From Terrimicrobium sacchariphilum (GTDB lineage: Bacteria > Verrucomicrobiota > Verrucomicrobiia > Chthoniobacterales > Terrimicrobiaceae): DNA of 64,000 nucleotides. This document shows positions 33,390 through 42,243 of the stretch, piece by piece. Every line of letters begins with the position of its first letter. Position 1 is the first letter of the stretch. Position numbers and translations under genes: made by a program. The notes under the pieces were generated by a model. The model did no database searches. It saw nothing but the letters and a program-made list of their open reading frames with translations, and was not told the DNA's origin. The stretch spans positions 1,426,001 through 1,490,000 of the forward strand of contig NZ_BDCO01000002.1 in the NCBI RefSeq assembly GCF_001613545.1. The letters are read 5' to 3'.

Positions 33390-34670
33390 ATGCCTCGATA
33401 TTCTTACGTTGCCCTAGACGCCCGCGGCCAAGAAGCCTCGGGAGTTATTGAAGCCGATTCTCAAAATGCTGCGGTAGGCCAGCTCCGCCAGGCAGGATAT
33501 TTCCCGAAAAGCATCTTTGAAGAGGGCAAGGGAAAGGCTCCGAAGATCAAGGCCCCCAAGGCTGCCACTGCCGCGAACAAGCAGATCAACATCTCGATCC
33601 CCTTCCTGGAGCGCAAGACGGTCAAGGGCAAGACCCTGATGATCTTTACCCGCCAGCTCGCTACGCTGATCGATGCCGGTCTGCCCCTTTTGCGTGGACT
33701 TACCGTGCTGGCCAAGCAGGAGCCGGATCAGGTCCTGCGCAAGGTGATCGTGAGTCTGGCCGAGGCCGTGCAGGGTGGCGGCACTTTCTCGGAGAGCCTC
33801 GCCGGGCACCCCAAGATCTTCAACAAGCTTTATGTGAACATGGTGAAGGCCGGTGAGCTGGGCGGTGTGCTGGAGCTGGTGCTGCTGCGTCTGGCCGAGT
33901 TTCAGGAAAAGGCCCAGAAGATCAAAAACAAGGTCGTATCGGCCATGTTTTATCCGGCGATCGTGCTGGTGATCGCCATCCTGATCATGGGCTTCCTGCT
34001 CGTCTTTATCGTGCCGAAGTTCCAGGCCATCTTTGATGACATGCTCGGCGGCAAGCCGCTCCCGGCCCTGACGACTTTCGTCATCGCCACGAGTAACATG
34101 GTCAAGAGCAACATCCTCCTGATTATCGGCGGCATCATCCTGCTGGTCATCGGATACAACGTGATGAGCAAGACGGCCAAGGGCGGCGCGATCATCGACG
34201 CCTTCAAGCTCAAGGCTCCGCTCTTCGGCGATCTCACCCGCAAGAGTGCGATCTCCCGCTTCAGTCGTACGCTCGGTACCCTCGTGACGAGCGGTGTGCC
34301 GATCCTTCAGGCTCTCAATATCACCCGTGAAACCGCGGGCAACTCGGTCATCGCTGCCGCCATCGGCAAAGTGCACGACAGCGTCAAGGAAGGTGAGTCC
34401 ATCGTTCACCCGCTCGAGGCCAGTGGCGTGTTCCCTCCCATGGTTATCAGTATGATCGACGTGGGTGAGGAGACCGGACAACTGCCCGAGATGCTGCTCA
34501 AGGTCGCGGAAGTGTACGATGATGAGGTGGACAACGCCGTGGCGGGTCTCACGTCACTGTTGGAACCTATCATGATCGTGTTCCTCGCCATCGTGGTCGG
34601 CACGATCGTTATCGCTCTGTTCCTGCCGCTCATCAGCATCATCAGTGGAATGCAGCAACAAGGCGGCTAG
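33390..34670 (+). CDS. pilC: Type II secretion/type IV pilus inner-membrane protein (PilC/GspF)
   Basis: 426 residues. It begins MPRYSYVALDARGQEASG, typical for PilC/GspF, and contains both tandem GspF domains, each ending in membrane helices: the first with FTRQLATLIDAGLPLLRGL (about 88-210) and the second with SRFSRTLGTLVTSGVPILQAL (about 290-410). Hydrophobic segments occur near residues 185-210, 235-258 and 390-415. It acts as the platform on which the assembly ATPase drives pseudopilus growth. pilB, pilT and pilQ are absent from the window; a pseudopilin gene follows at 12 bp. Confidence 0.93.
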   Translation: MPRYSYVALDARGQEASGVIEADSQNAAVGQLRQAGYFPKSIFEEGKGKAPKIKAPKAATAANKQINISIPFLERKTVKGKTLMIFTRQLATLIDAGLPLLRGLTVLAKQEPDQVLRKVIVSLAEAVQGGGTFSESLAGHPKIFNKLYVNMVKAGELGGVLELVLLRLAEFQEKAQKIKNKVVSAMFYPAIVLVIAILIMGFLLVFIVPKFQAIFDDMLGGKPLPALTTFVIATSNMVKSNILLIIGGIILLVIGYNVMSKTAKGGAIIDAFKLKAPLFGDLTRKSAISRFSRTLGTLVTSGVPILQALNITRETAGNSVIAAAIGKVHDSVKEGESIVHPLEASGVFPPMVISMIDVGEETGQLPEMLLKVAEVYDDEVDNAVAGLTSLLEPIMIVFLAIVVGTIVIALFLPLISIISGMQQQGG

Positions 34671-34682
34671 CCGCCGCTCCCC

Positions 34683-35141
34683 ATGAACATGAAGAAACGC
34701 ACATCTTTCCATGGTTTCACGCTGGTGGAACTCCTGGTCGTCATAACGATCATCGCCATCCTGGCCGCCCTGGTGCTCAGCACCGCGGGCGGCATCCAGG
34801 ACAAGGCGGCCCGCAGTCGCGCCCAAAGCGAGATTGCTGCGTTGAGCGCGGCGTTGGAGAGCTACAAGGCGGACAATGGGGACTACCCGACGGGAACATT
34901 CACGACGAATGCGACGGGGAATAAATTTGTCGTCACAAACCTGATGCCTGCCACGGGAAAGGTCTACTTCGAGTTCCCGAAGAACATGACCAACTCCAAC
35001 GGCGACATGATTGATCCCTGGGGTGTGACGTACGGGTATCAGTATCCCGGCGCCACCAATCGCAGCGGTTCAAATTTCTTTGATCTCTGGACTGCTGCGA
35101 ACAAATCCACGAACTCCAACGGCTGGATTAAAAACTGGTAA
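34683..35141 (+). CDS. GspG-like pseudopilin
   Basis: 152 residues. A short basic leader (MNMKKRTSFHG) and the class III signal GFTLVELLVVITIIAILAALV mark a prepilin that is cleaved after Gly and methylated on Phe. The body has RSRAQSEIAALSAALESYKADNGDYPTG, the GspG-type major pseudopilin pattern, and DPWGVTYGYQYPG near the C-terminus, as in GspG calcium-site loops. It assembles with PilC/GspF into a pseudopilus. It begins 12 bp after pilC. Confidence 0.9.
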   Translation: MNMKKRTSFHGFTLVELLVVITIIAILAALVLSTAGGIQDKAARSRAQSEIAALSAALESYKADNGDYPTGTFTTNATGNKFVVTNLMPATGKVYFEFPKNMTNSNGDMIDPWGVTYGYQYPGATNRSGSNFFDLWTAANKSTNSNGWIKNW

Positions 35142-35192
35142 GTCCCGTGTTGCGTTCCTCCTGAAATGGAGGAAGCTTCATTTGAGGACACC

Positions 35193-35420
35193 ATGAAAGG
35201 TCTAGCCATCATTGTGATCCTGACGGGATTGTTTGCCATGACGTCTCCGGACATTACGGCATACCTGATGGGCGCTCCGCGACCTGCACATTCGCAAGCC
35301 GCGGTGACGACCGTCGCGTCCGTATTGTCTGTTGCCGGCTTCGGGCTGGTGATGATCGGCGGCATACTCTTTGCAGTCGCGGGAGTAGCTGCCGAAGAGC
35401 GTCGCAAACACGCCTCGTAA
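35193..35420 (+). CDS. Small two-helix membrane protein
   Basis: 75 residues from the ATG at 35193, preceded by GAGG with a 5 bp spacer, which decides this start over an ATG at 35166 without a ribosome site. Two hydrophobic segments are visible, GLAIIVILTGLFAM and SVAGFGLVMIGGILFAVAGV, with a short polar C-terminus. No family was recognised. It lies 51 bp after the pseudopilin gene and may be a third member of that cluster or a lone inner-membrane protein. Confidence 0.55.
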   Translation: MKGLAIIVILTGLFAMTSPDITAYLMGAPRPAHSQAAVTTVASVLSVAGFGLVMIGGILFAVAGVAAEERRKHAS

Positions 35421-35439
35421 GGATCCTCGGGAGAAGGAG

Positions 35440-35640
35440 GGTGAGAACGCGCTTGCGTGGGCAAGTGTGCGGGGAAATCCGGCGACTCGTCCGTCAAGGG
35501 CCGTCGAGAGGGCGTCGTATGCAGGAGTTCTTCGTTCGGGCGAGTGAACCTAACTGGCGCTCAATGGTAGTTGAGGGAGCCTGCGCATTCTCTCTGCTGT
35601 GGCCGGAGGCTCCGGCGCGGGAGGTGGTGCCTTTTTCTTG
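35440..35640 (+). ncRNA. Candidate small RNA with terminator
   Basis: About 200 bp with stable folding on the plus strand. A hairpin CGCGCTTGC (35448-35456) to GCAAGTGTG (35461-35469) with loop GTGG competes with a long-range pairing of 35443-35452 and 35583-35592 (GAGAACGCGC with GCGCATTCTC, one mismatch). CTCAA/TTGAG pairs at 35562-35577 in a further hairpin. The segment ends at GGCGC...GTGCC followed by TTTTT (35614-35636), a terminator-like site. Length is near that of 6S RNA, but no signature was confirmed. Confidence 0.3.
35614..35638 (+). terminator. Weak rho-independent terminator
   Basis: GGCGC (35614-35618) and GTGCC (35627-35631) form a 5 bp stem with one G-U pair and an 8-base loop, directly followed by TTTTTC. 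It is short but has a good U tract, and would end the candidate RNA starting near 35440 or the pseudopilin transcript. Confidence 0.4.
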
Positions 35641-35951
35641 TGTGACGCTAATGAGCCAATGGGGCCAGGCCATCCCGCGGCATCTCGGCCACAGACTGCC
35701 TCCGACCTGCTCTCATCGCGGATCATCAAGTGCACCAGCCCGATTAAGCGAAACCAGCAGACCCTCGGGCGATTTCATGTTTGCTGGCGATCCCTGGCGA
35801 TTTATCCCGTGAACTGCCGGTGAGGAAGCCGCTCTCTCTGCCAGAGACGGAAATAGCTCAGGCGGGGGCTGGAAAGGACGCGTGCGGTAACTGCGAGTGG
35901 ACCCGATCGCCGATCTGGACGCGGTATACGAAATCTCGCGTCCGGCGAATG

Positions 35952-38267
35952 CTAGTTGCCGTTCGAGTTGGGCTGCATCGGCGACGTCGCATTGTCGAAG
36001 GCGAACGGCAGGGTAACCTGCGGGGCGTCCTTCAGCGAAAGGATGAGGAGCAGACCATAATCGGTGTCGCCACCCTGGTTGTCGCGGACCTGGGCGCCGA
36101 TCGAGGCCACCCAGCTCGAGAGATCGCGATGGAGGAGATAGCGTTGGTACTGGAGTACCGAGGATTCAAACTCGTACTGCTCGTAGAAGCTGAAGGCCCA
36201 GTTGTCGTTCACGCGGAAGTAGGCGTAGAAGTCGAGCTGGCTGTTGTTGTCGAAGTAATCGTTGCCCTCGATGTAGCGGTGGCCGATGCGGAAATAGGTG
36301 TCGCGCGTCGGCATGAAGTTGAAGGCGGTATTGTATTCCGTGAATCCCTGCTCGACCACCGGGGTCTGGGATTGCACATCGAGATAGAACCACTGAACGG
36401 GACGGAACCGCATGAGGTTGAAGAAGTTCGAAACCGAGGCATCCGTGTAGGGGTTCTGGAAGTTGACGTCGACAAAGGAGTCGATCGTAAACCACTGGTA
36501 GGTGCTCTGGTCACGCCGGGTCTGGAGACGGTTCCGAATACCGAGGCGCATGATGTTCCAGGTATCGATGGTGTCGATGGCGGTGAACTGCGGGAAATCG
36601 ATGGGCATGAGCTGGGTCGACGGCACAACGCGGTCAAACTGCAGGATCTCATCGGGCCCGGGTCCGAAATTGTAGACGTATGAGTAGTTCATATACGGCT
36701 GCACGACATGCCGCACACCGTCGAGGCCGAGCCAGCGGGACTGGATTTTCTCGTAAGCCTTGGAGAACTTTGTAGACGCCTCGACTCCGAAGTTGGCCAC
36801 CGGGCGGAAGAGCGAGCCACCGTTATTGAGCTGAGTGGTTGGAGCATTCAGCTCGTTGGGCTGGTTGGGGCCGTCGATGATCTGCACCTCTCCAGTCTCC
36901 GGATCGACTTCTTCCACGCCGGTCTGGTTGATGAAAGAGCCGCTCTTGGAGTACGCCGTGGCGCGGATGCCGGCGCGTGGGGTGACGTTCAGCCAATCAA
37001 ACCACTGCATCGGGTAGGAGAGCTGGTGGAAGGTGTCGAAGCGGAACGAGCCGTAGTTCTCAAACTCGGTCTCGTCGAATTGCGGATCGTTGGAGAACAT
37101 GCGGCGATAGCTGCCGGCGCTGGTCTCTCCATCGTAGTAGACCGGGAGACCAAAGAGGCGATGCTGTTTGAAGTCAAAGACGGCTTCCGGCAGGCGCTCC
37201 GTGGTATCCTGGAAGTCATTGAGCTGCCAGCGACCGAGGAGCGTAAGGGTGTAAAACTCGTCCCACTTCGTCACGCTCAGGTAGCTGTCGGGGTAGGGGT
37301 CGACGCGGAACTCGGACGGGTAAAAATCCTCCAGGAAGTCGACGTCGCTGATGAGGTTGAGGTCGGCGGTGGCGTAGATGTCGTCGGTGAGGAAGAGGCG
37401 GTGCTTGAAGGTGACGCGATAGCGATTCGTCGTACGCGTTTCCGTCGGCTCGCCAGGAGCAGAGACGGTCTTCACATCCTTGGTTTCAGCGACGTAATAG
37501 GTAATGAGTTCGCCGAAGCTCCGGTCATTTTTGCCGTAACGGAAAAGAAGGTCGCCACCGACGGCTGGGCCGAACTTTGAGCGCAGATCGAGGTGGGCCT
37601 TGGCGATGATGCTGTTATTGGGCCCGATCGGGAAGCTGTAGGAGGTCTGAACGAAGGCGCCCCAGCGGGAATCGTAGCCAGGGAGGAACTGGAAGCCGGT
37701 ATTGGTCGTATTGGCGAAGAGGTACGGGAACCAGAAAATCGGCGTCTGCCCGACATAGAGGGTCGAGTTGAGCAGGATGACGCGGCTGTCGGGATAGATA
37801 CGTACGCTGCGGGACTTTACGTGAAAGTCGGGCTGCGATGAGTCGTCCGTCGTCATGATGGCGTCGGTGACGTTGAATTCATTCAGCGAGGGGGCGCGCA
37901 GACTGGTGGCACGGAAGAGGGCCGGGTAGTGGCTGCCGGAGAACTCGAGGGCGCGCATCTGCTTGGTCTCCAGATTGAAGAGGGCGCGCTGGCCGGTAAG
38001 GAGGTCGGTCGGGGTGTAAAGTCGGATGTTGCCCACGAGCAGGACGTCGCGGGTGTCAGGATTATACTCGGCGTAATCGCAATAAATACTGTAGTCGCCG
38101 TAGTGAATCTGCACGTTGTCCTCGGCGATGGCGACGCCTCCCTCGAAGCGGGTATTGCCATCAGCATTGATCTCAACCGGCACATCCCCGAAGCTGCCGA
38201 ACTGGGCAAGAGCGCAAACTGCGCCTGCCAGCCAGATCAGGACTGCCGTAAAACAACGTGTCATCAT
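35952..38267 (-). CDS. lptD: LPS assembly outer-membrane protein LptD
   Basis: 771 residues from the ATG pair at 38267/38264, giving the signal peptide CFTAVLIWLAGAVCALA; the frame is open further upstream but lacks such a start. After a periplasmic OstA-like domain (FEGGVAIAEDNVQIHYGDYSIYCDYAEYN) comes a long barrel of alternating strands (FQFLPGYDSRWGAFVQTSYSF and many others). LptD inserts LPS in the outer leaflet together with LptE. The size is normal. LptA and LptE were not found in the window. The gene is preceded 138 bp upstream by the EamA-like gene. Confidence 0.9.
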   Translation of the reverse strand: MMTRCFTAVLIWLAGAVCALAQFGSFGDVPVEINADGNTRFEGGVAIAEDNVQIHYGDYSIYCDYAEYNPDTRDVLLVGNIRLYTPTDLLTGQRALFNLETKQMRALEFSGSHYPALFRATSLRAPSLNEFNVTDAIMTTDDSSQPDFHVKSRSVRIYPDSRVILLNSTLYVGQTPIFWFPYLFANTTNTGFQFLPGYDSRWGAFVQTSYSFPIGPNNSIIAKAHLDLRSKFGPAVGGDLLFRYGKNDRSFGELITYYVAETKDVKTVSAPGEPTETRTTNRYRVTFKHRLFLTDDIYATADLNLISDVDFLEDFYPSEFRVDPYPDSYLSVTKWDEFYTLTLLGRWQLNDFQDTTERLPEAVFDFKQHRLFGLPVYYDGETSAGSYRRMFSNDPQFDETEFENYGSFRFDTFHQLSYPMQWFDWLNVTPRAGIRATAYSKSGSFINQTGVEEVDPETGEVQIIDGPNQPNELNAPTTQLNNGGSLFRPVANFGVEASTKFSKAYEKIQSRWLGLDGVRHVVQPYMNYSYVYNFGPGPDEILQFDRVVPSTQLMPIDFPQFTAIDTIDTWNIMRLGIRNRLQTRRDQSTYQWFTIDSFVDVNFQNPYTDASVSNFFNLMRFRPVQWFYLDVQSQTPVVEQGFTEYNTAFNFMPTRDTYFRIGHRYIEGNDYFDNNSQLDFYAYFRVNDNWAFSFYEQYEFESSVLQYQRYLLHRDLSSWVASIGAQVRDNQGGDTDYGLLLILSLKDAPQVTLPFAFDNATSPMQPNSNGN

Positions 38268-38405
38268 GCGAAATGGGCAGGCTATTTTGCGGGTCTGGGG
38301 TGGCAAGAGAAAAAGACGATTTTCCCCGTGAGCGGGCATCTTTGAGCAGGAGAATCCGCTTTCGAGTTTCCAGTGGAGGCGCGTGCTTGCGGAATTGGCC
38401 ATTTT

Positions 38406-38846
38406 TTACGAACGGTTGGCGAGAAAGACGACGCTCACTCCCGAGAGGATGAGCAGGCCGCCGAGAGCGGTCTGCCAGTTCATTTGCAGTTCGCGAAAGA
38501 ACAGCCACGCGAAAAGGGCGACGAAGAGCGGGTAGGAGATCTCGATGAGCGATGCGACGGTGGCATTGCGACCGCCGATGGCGTGGTAGATGCAAAGGCC
38601 GCCAATGCACGAGGTGACGATGGAAAGGACCAGCCACCAGATTTCTCCCCCGAGGTTTCGGGGCTCGGAGAGGATACGGGCACCTCTGCCGGAGATCAGC
38701 AGCGAAGCCATCGACCAAACCGCGCCGGAGACGGTGAAGTAGAAGAAAAAGACCAGCGGCGACATCCCGCGCTCAATGACCCGGCCGCTCGAGGCATAGC
38801 TCGCTCCCCAGCAGATGGCGGCGACGAGGGCAAAGACGAACCACAT
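38406..38846 (-). CDS. Half-size EamA/DMT family membrane protein
   Basis: 146 residues, five hydrophobic segments, the size of one EamA unit instead of two (such as in EmrE-like or half-DMT proteins). It begins FALVAAICWGASYASSGRVIERG and ends with GGLLILSGVSVVFLANRS. It may dimerise to form a transporter of metabolites or drugs; substrate unknown. The start lies 4 bp after the stop of the ABC-2 permease gene, so the two probably form an operon. Confidence 0.78.
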   Translation of the reverse strand: MWFVFALVAAICWGASYASSGRVIERGMSPLVFFFYFTVSGAVWSMASLLISGRGARILSEPRNLGGEIWWLVLSIVTSCIGGLCIYHAIGGRNATVASLIEISYPLFVALFAWLFFRELQMNWQTALGGLLILSGVSVVFLANRS

Positions 38847-38850
38847 GGTG

Positions 38851-39660
38851 TTATCCCCCGACGGATTCGTAACGGCGCAACCCGGCTCTCCACATCCAGC
38901 GTGCGCCGAGGAAGGCGATCAATACCCAGGCGGCCTGAATGCCGAGACCTATCCAGAGCTCGGTGCCCTTCACCTTTTCGGTCAGGATCGCGACGGGGAA
39001 GTACAGCTCATAGGGGAAGGGCAGGAGCATAAGGATGTTGTGCAGCCAGTCGGGCATGATGTTGAGCGGAAACAGGCGGCCGCTGAGGAAGTACTCGAAA
39101 GAGTAGAGGATGAAGACAATAGTCGAGATCTCGAGAATCCAGAAGGCCAGCATGGCCAGGGCATAGGCAATGAGAAACTGAAGCGCGCCCGCCATGACGA
39201 GGGAGACGAGGAAGATCGGCCATGTCGTCCACGACTCGGGCAGGGTGATGAATCCCCGGAACCAGAAAAACACCGCCGCCACCGGGACAATGGTGATGGT
39301 GGTATAGAGCAGTCGGGAGCTGAGGAAGATGGTGACGCGGTAGGCGAGATAGTCGACGGGCTTGGAGAGGAAGTTGTTGATCTGGCCGTTGCGGATGTCG
39401 GAGGCGATCTGCCATTCGTCATCCGAGGGGGTCACGAGGTGCTCCACCAGCAGAATGAGCAGGAAATAGTAGATCATCTGCCCAAAGGTGTACCCCGCGA
39501 TCGTCTCGCCCCGAGCCTCGAAGAGCGCCCGCCAGATAAAGACGGTCCCGATGAGCGGAACAAACTCGAAGACCGAGCGCAGGAGGAAGTTCCACCGGTA
39601 GACAAAGGTATTCTGCAGGCCGGTCGTGAAGACGGTGCAGTATTTGGCGGCGGAACGCAT
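38851..39660 (-). CDS. ABC-2 type transporter permease (orphan)
   Basis: 269 residues from the ATG at 39660; the upstream extension of the frame overlaps purH on the other strand and is spurious. About six hydrophobic segments, with WRALFEARGETIAGYTFGQMIYYFLL and the EIASDIRNGQINNFLSKP-like loop (here EWQIASDIRNGQINNF) of the COG3694-type ABC-2 family permease. No ATP-binding cassette gene adjoins it, so the partner is elsewhere. It is co-oriented with the half-size EamA gene 4 bp downstream. The substrate is unknown. Confidence 0.83.
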   Translation of the reverse strand: MRSAAKYCTVFTTGLQNTFVYRWNFLLRSVFEFVPLIGTVFIWRALFEARGETIAGYTFGQMIYYFLLILLVEHLVTPSDDEWQIASDIRNGQINNFLSKPVDYLAYRVTIFLSSRLLYTTITIVPVAAVFFWFRGFITLPESWTTWPIFLVSLVMAGALQFLIAYALAMLAFWILEISTIVFILYSFEYFLSGRLFPLNIMPDWLHNILMLLPFPYELYFPVAILTEKVKGTELWIGLGIQAAWVLIAFLGARWMWRAGLRRYESVGG

Positions 39661-39777
39661 CGGCGACAGCCTAGCGGCTCCCGGCCGGAGGCAAAGCCTG
39701 GAGATGGGGAAATGCCGGGCGGATTTTATGCTCGCGGGGCGGCGAGCTTCCATCCAGCATGACGCGTTTGTTGCCAA

Positions 39778-41301
39778 ATGAAGATTCAACGCGCGCTCAT
39801 TTCTGTCTCCGATAAAACCGGTGTCGTGGAATTCGCCCGCGAGCTGCACGCTCACGGGGTGGAAATTCTCTCCACAGGAGGAACGGCAAAGACCCTGCAA
39901 GCCGAGGGTATCCCCACGGTGGAGGTTTCCCAGTTCACCGGTTCCCCGGAAATCCTCGACGGACGCGTCAAGACGCTGCACCCGAAGATCCATGGCGGCC
40001 TGCTTTTCATCCGAGGCGACGAGGAGCACGAGCGCCAGGCGGCAGCCAACGGCATCAAGCCCATCGATCTCGTGGTCGTGAATCTCTATCCCTTTGAGGC
40101 GACCATCGCGAAGGAGGACGTCACTCTCCCCGAGGCCATCGAGCAGATCGACATCGGCGGTCCGTCGATGATCCGTAGCGCGGCCAAGAACTATCAGTCC
40201 GTCACGGTCGTGACCGATCCCGCAGACTACGCCGCGGTGATCGAGAGCATGAAGGAAGAGGGCGGCGGCACGAGTCTCGCGGTACGCGAGCGCCTGGCCA
40301 TCAAGGCGTTCACCACGACATCCTCGTACGACCGCACGATCGCGGGGTATCTCAACAAGGAGCAGGAAACCTCGGCGGCCTTCCGCCTTGAGCTCCCGCT
40401 GGAACTCCGCCTCCGCTACGGTGAGAATCCGCACCAGCACGCCGAGCTCTATGGAGATTTCAGTTCCTACTTTGAGAAGCTCCAGGGCAAGGAGCTCTCC
40501 TATAATAACATCCTCGATATCAGCGCGGCCTCAGCGCTCATCTCGGAGTTTACCAAGCCCACGGTGGCGATTCTCAAGCACACGAATCCCTGCGGTGTCG
40601 GCACCGATCCCGACCTGCGCGAGGCTTGGGACAAGGCCTTCGCCACGGACAAGCAGGCGCCCTTTGGCGGTATCATCATCTGCAATCGTCCGCTCAATCT
40701 CGCCCTGGCCAAGGGCATCTCGGAGATTTTCAGCGAGGTGATCATCGCGCCGGAGTTCGACGCGGACGCCCGCCTGCTTCTTTCGAAGAAGAAGAACCTC
40801 CGCCTGATGAAGCTCCTGCGCCGTCCCCCGGAGAGCGGTCGCGATATTCGCTCCGTCCTGGGCGGCCTGCTCGTGCAGGACAGCGATTCCGCCGACGTGC
40901 CGGAGCTCGAGCACAAGGTCGTCACCCAGCGTCCGCCAACGAAGGACGAGATCGAGGCGATGGAATTTGGCTGGAAGGTCGTGAAGCATGTGAAATCCAA
41001 CGCCATCGTGTATGCGGGCAAGGATCGCACGCTGGGCATCGGCGCTGGCCAGATGTCGCGAGTGGATTCCTCCCGTATCGCGGTGTGGAAGGCTCAAGAG
41101 GCCGGTCTGTCCCTCAAGGGCAGCGCGGTTTGCAGCGATGCGTTCTTCCCCTTTGCCGATGGCCTTATCGCCGCGGCCGAGGCGGGTGCCACGGCTGCGA
41201 TCCAGCCCGGCGGCTCCGTGCGCGACCAGGATGTGATCAACGCCGCGAATGAGCATGGCGTCGCCATGGTCTTCACGGGCCTGCGACATTTCCGTCACTA
41301 A
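39778..41301 (+). CDS. purH: Bifunctional AICAR transformylase/IMP cyclohydrolase
   Basis: 507 residues. The N-terminal MGS-like cyclohydrolase domain (about 1-190) shows [18 protein letters not shown] and [13 protein letters not shown]; the C-terminal transformylase has [24 protein letters not shown] and the segment [13 protein letters not shown], with the conserved Lys/His for AICAR formylation. It performs the last two steps of de novo IMP synthesis. Length is a little shorter than the E. coli enzyme, with every hallmark intact. It is divergent from the ABC-2 permease gene. Confidence 0.96.
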   Translation: MKIQRALISVSDKTGVVEFARELHAHGVEILSTGGTAKTLQAEGIPTVEVSQFTGSPEILDGRVKTLHPKIHGGLLFIRGDEEHERQAAANGIKPIDLVVVNLYPFEATIAKEDVTLPEAIEQIDIGGPSMIRSAAKNYQSVTVVTDPADYAAVIESMKEEGGGTSLAVRERLAIKAFTTTSSYDRTIAGYLNKEQETSAAFRLELPLELRLRYGENPHQHAELYGDFSSYFEKLQGKELSYNNILDISAASALISEFTKPTVAILKHTNPCGVGTDPDLREAWDKAFATDKQAPFGGIIICNRPLNLALAKGISEIFSEVIIAPEFDADARLLLSKKKNLRLMKLLRRPPESGRDIRSVLGGLLVQDSDSADVPELEHKVVTQRPPTKDEIEAMEFGWKVVKHVKSNAIVYAGKDRTLGIGAGQMSRVDSSRIAVWKAQEAGLSLKGSAVCSDAFFPFADGLIAAAEAGATAAIQPGGSVRDQDVINAANEHGVAMVFTGLRHFRH

Positions 41302-41345
41302 GTTCGCAACTTTCCTGCTGCCGGGGCGTTTCATCCTCTGAAGCC

Positions 41346-41666
41346 ATGAAACCGTCTGACGAACGCGACCAACTCTGGGATCTGCTGGGCAAAGCGCCCG
41401 GCCGGACAGCGTCGCCGTATTTCGCCCGGCGGGTGGTGAATACCGTGCGCGCCGAGCATCAGGTGCGCGCGGGCGGCTTCATGCGGTGGTTCCGCTGGGT
41501 GGCACCGATCTCTGCGGTCGCCGCCGTGGCGATCGCCTGGACGGCCAACACCTGGAAACACCAGGAGGAGGTCGCGCTTTATAATGCCTATTTCGACAAG
41601 GCGGCGGATCTCCAGTCGCTGGTGGTATCCACCGACGAATCCTCCTGGATTGCGTCGGGGAACTGA
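41346..41666 (+). CDS. Small membrane-anchored protein of unknown function
   Basis: 106 residues. A basic N-terminal soluble part (DERDQLWDLLGKAPGRTASPYFARRVVNTVR) precedes one hydrophobic segment, WVAPISAVAAVAIAWTANTW, and a short acidic tail. The layout is like anti-sigma or zinc-free regulators beside ECF sigma factors in Verrucomicrobia, but no sigma gene is adjacent, so this is only a shape comparison. It follows purH by 44 bp and converges with the 3D-domain gene. Confidence 0.55.
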   Translation: MKPSDERDQLWDLLGKAPGRTASPYFARRVVNTVRAEHQVRAGGFMRWFRWVAPISAVAAVAIAWTANTWKHQEEVALYNAYFDKAADLQSLVVSTDESSWIASGN

Positions 41667-41701
41667 GACGTCTTTCTTTTCGGGAAGCGGCCTGACTGTC
41701 T

Positions 41702-42193
41702 TCAGGTCGCGAGGACCTTCTCGAGCTTCTGCACCATCTCGCGATTGTGTTTCACGCGGGTGCGGTCGCGGAGAATATCGAGGCTTTTCTCCGGAGAACC
41801 CCACTCGATGATCTCGATGGTGACGTGACGTACGCCCCAGTTGTTCATCGCGCGGGCGGAAGACTTGAAGAGGTCGATGGTGTTGGTGCCGACCAAGGCG
41901 CTGCCGGTGTCGTCGACGACGTATTCCTGACCGGTCTCCACGACACGGAAGTGAGTGCCCACGGGCCATTGCGACCAGTCGGCGGCGGCACTTTGGAGCT
42001 TGCCGGTTTTCAGCGGTTTGCCCAAGGCATTGCGGGTTTCGTTGCCGGAGCCATTTTGATCTGCTCCGTAAGTGTATGCAGTCGTGCGAATTCCGTCGAA
42101 TCGCGTGCGGGCTTCCCCGTTGGCTGAGGCGCAGGCAAGGCCCATCGCGCACAGAAACGACAGTGCGGTCGGTAGGTGCTTTCGAGCGTTCAT
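41702..42193 (-). CDS. Exported 3D-domain protein
   Basis: 163 residues with a signal peptide (SFLCAMGLACASANG). The body has a 3D domain: FDGIRTTAYTYGAD at its start, then the ADWSQWPVGTHFRVV and YVVDDTGSALVGTNTIDLF stretch, where the first D and two following Asp residues are the family mark (Asp-Asp-Asp). 3D domains occur in MltA lytic transglycosylases and resuscitation-type enzymes, so this is probably a small peptidoglycan-related periplasmic protein. The tail is Lys/Arg-rich. No partner gene is seen. Confidence 0.8.
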   Translation of the reverse strand: MNARKHLPTALSFLCAMGLACASANGEARTRFDGIRTTAYTYGADQNGSGNETRNALGKPLKTGKLQSAAADWSQWPVGTHFRVVETGQEYVVDDTGSALVGTNTIDLFKSSARAMNNWGVRHVTIEIIEWGSPEKSLDILRDRTRVKHNREMVQKLEKVLAT

Positions 42194-42243
42194 AGGGTCG
42201 GCACCCTACGGAGGGTTTCCGGCACCGCAACCGGTTTTTTACT

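Larger units (their letters stand above)
35421..35951. other. Gene-free region between pseudopilin cluster and lptD
   Basis: 531 bp where no frame looks coding. The first 220 bp hold a candidate structured RNA described separately (35440-35640). The rest (35640-35950) shows no repeat, hairpin or tRNA that I can support. The region lies after lptD in its own transcription direction, and after the small membrane protein gene on the other strand. Confidence 0.55.
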
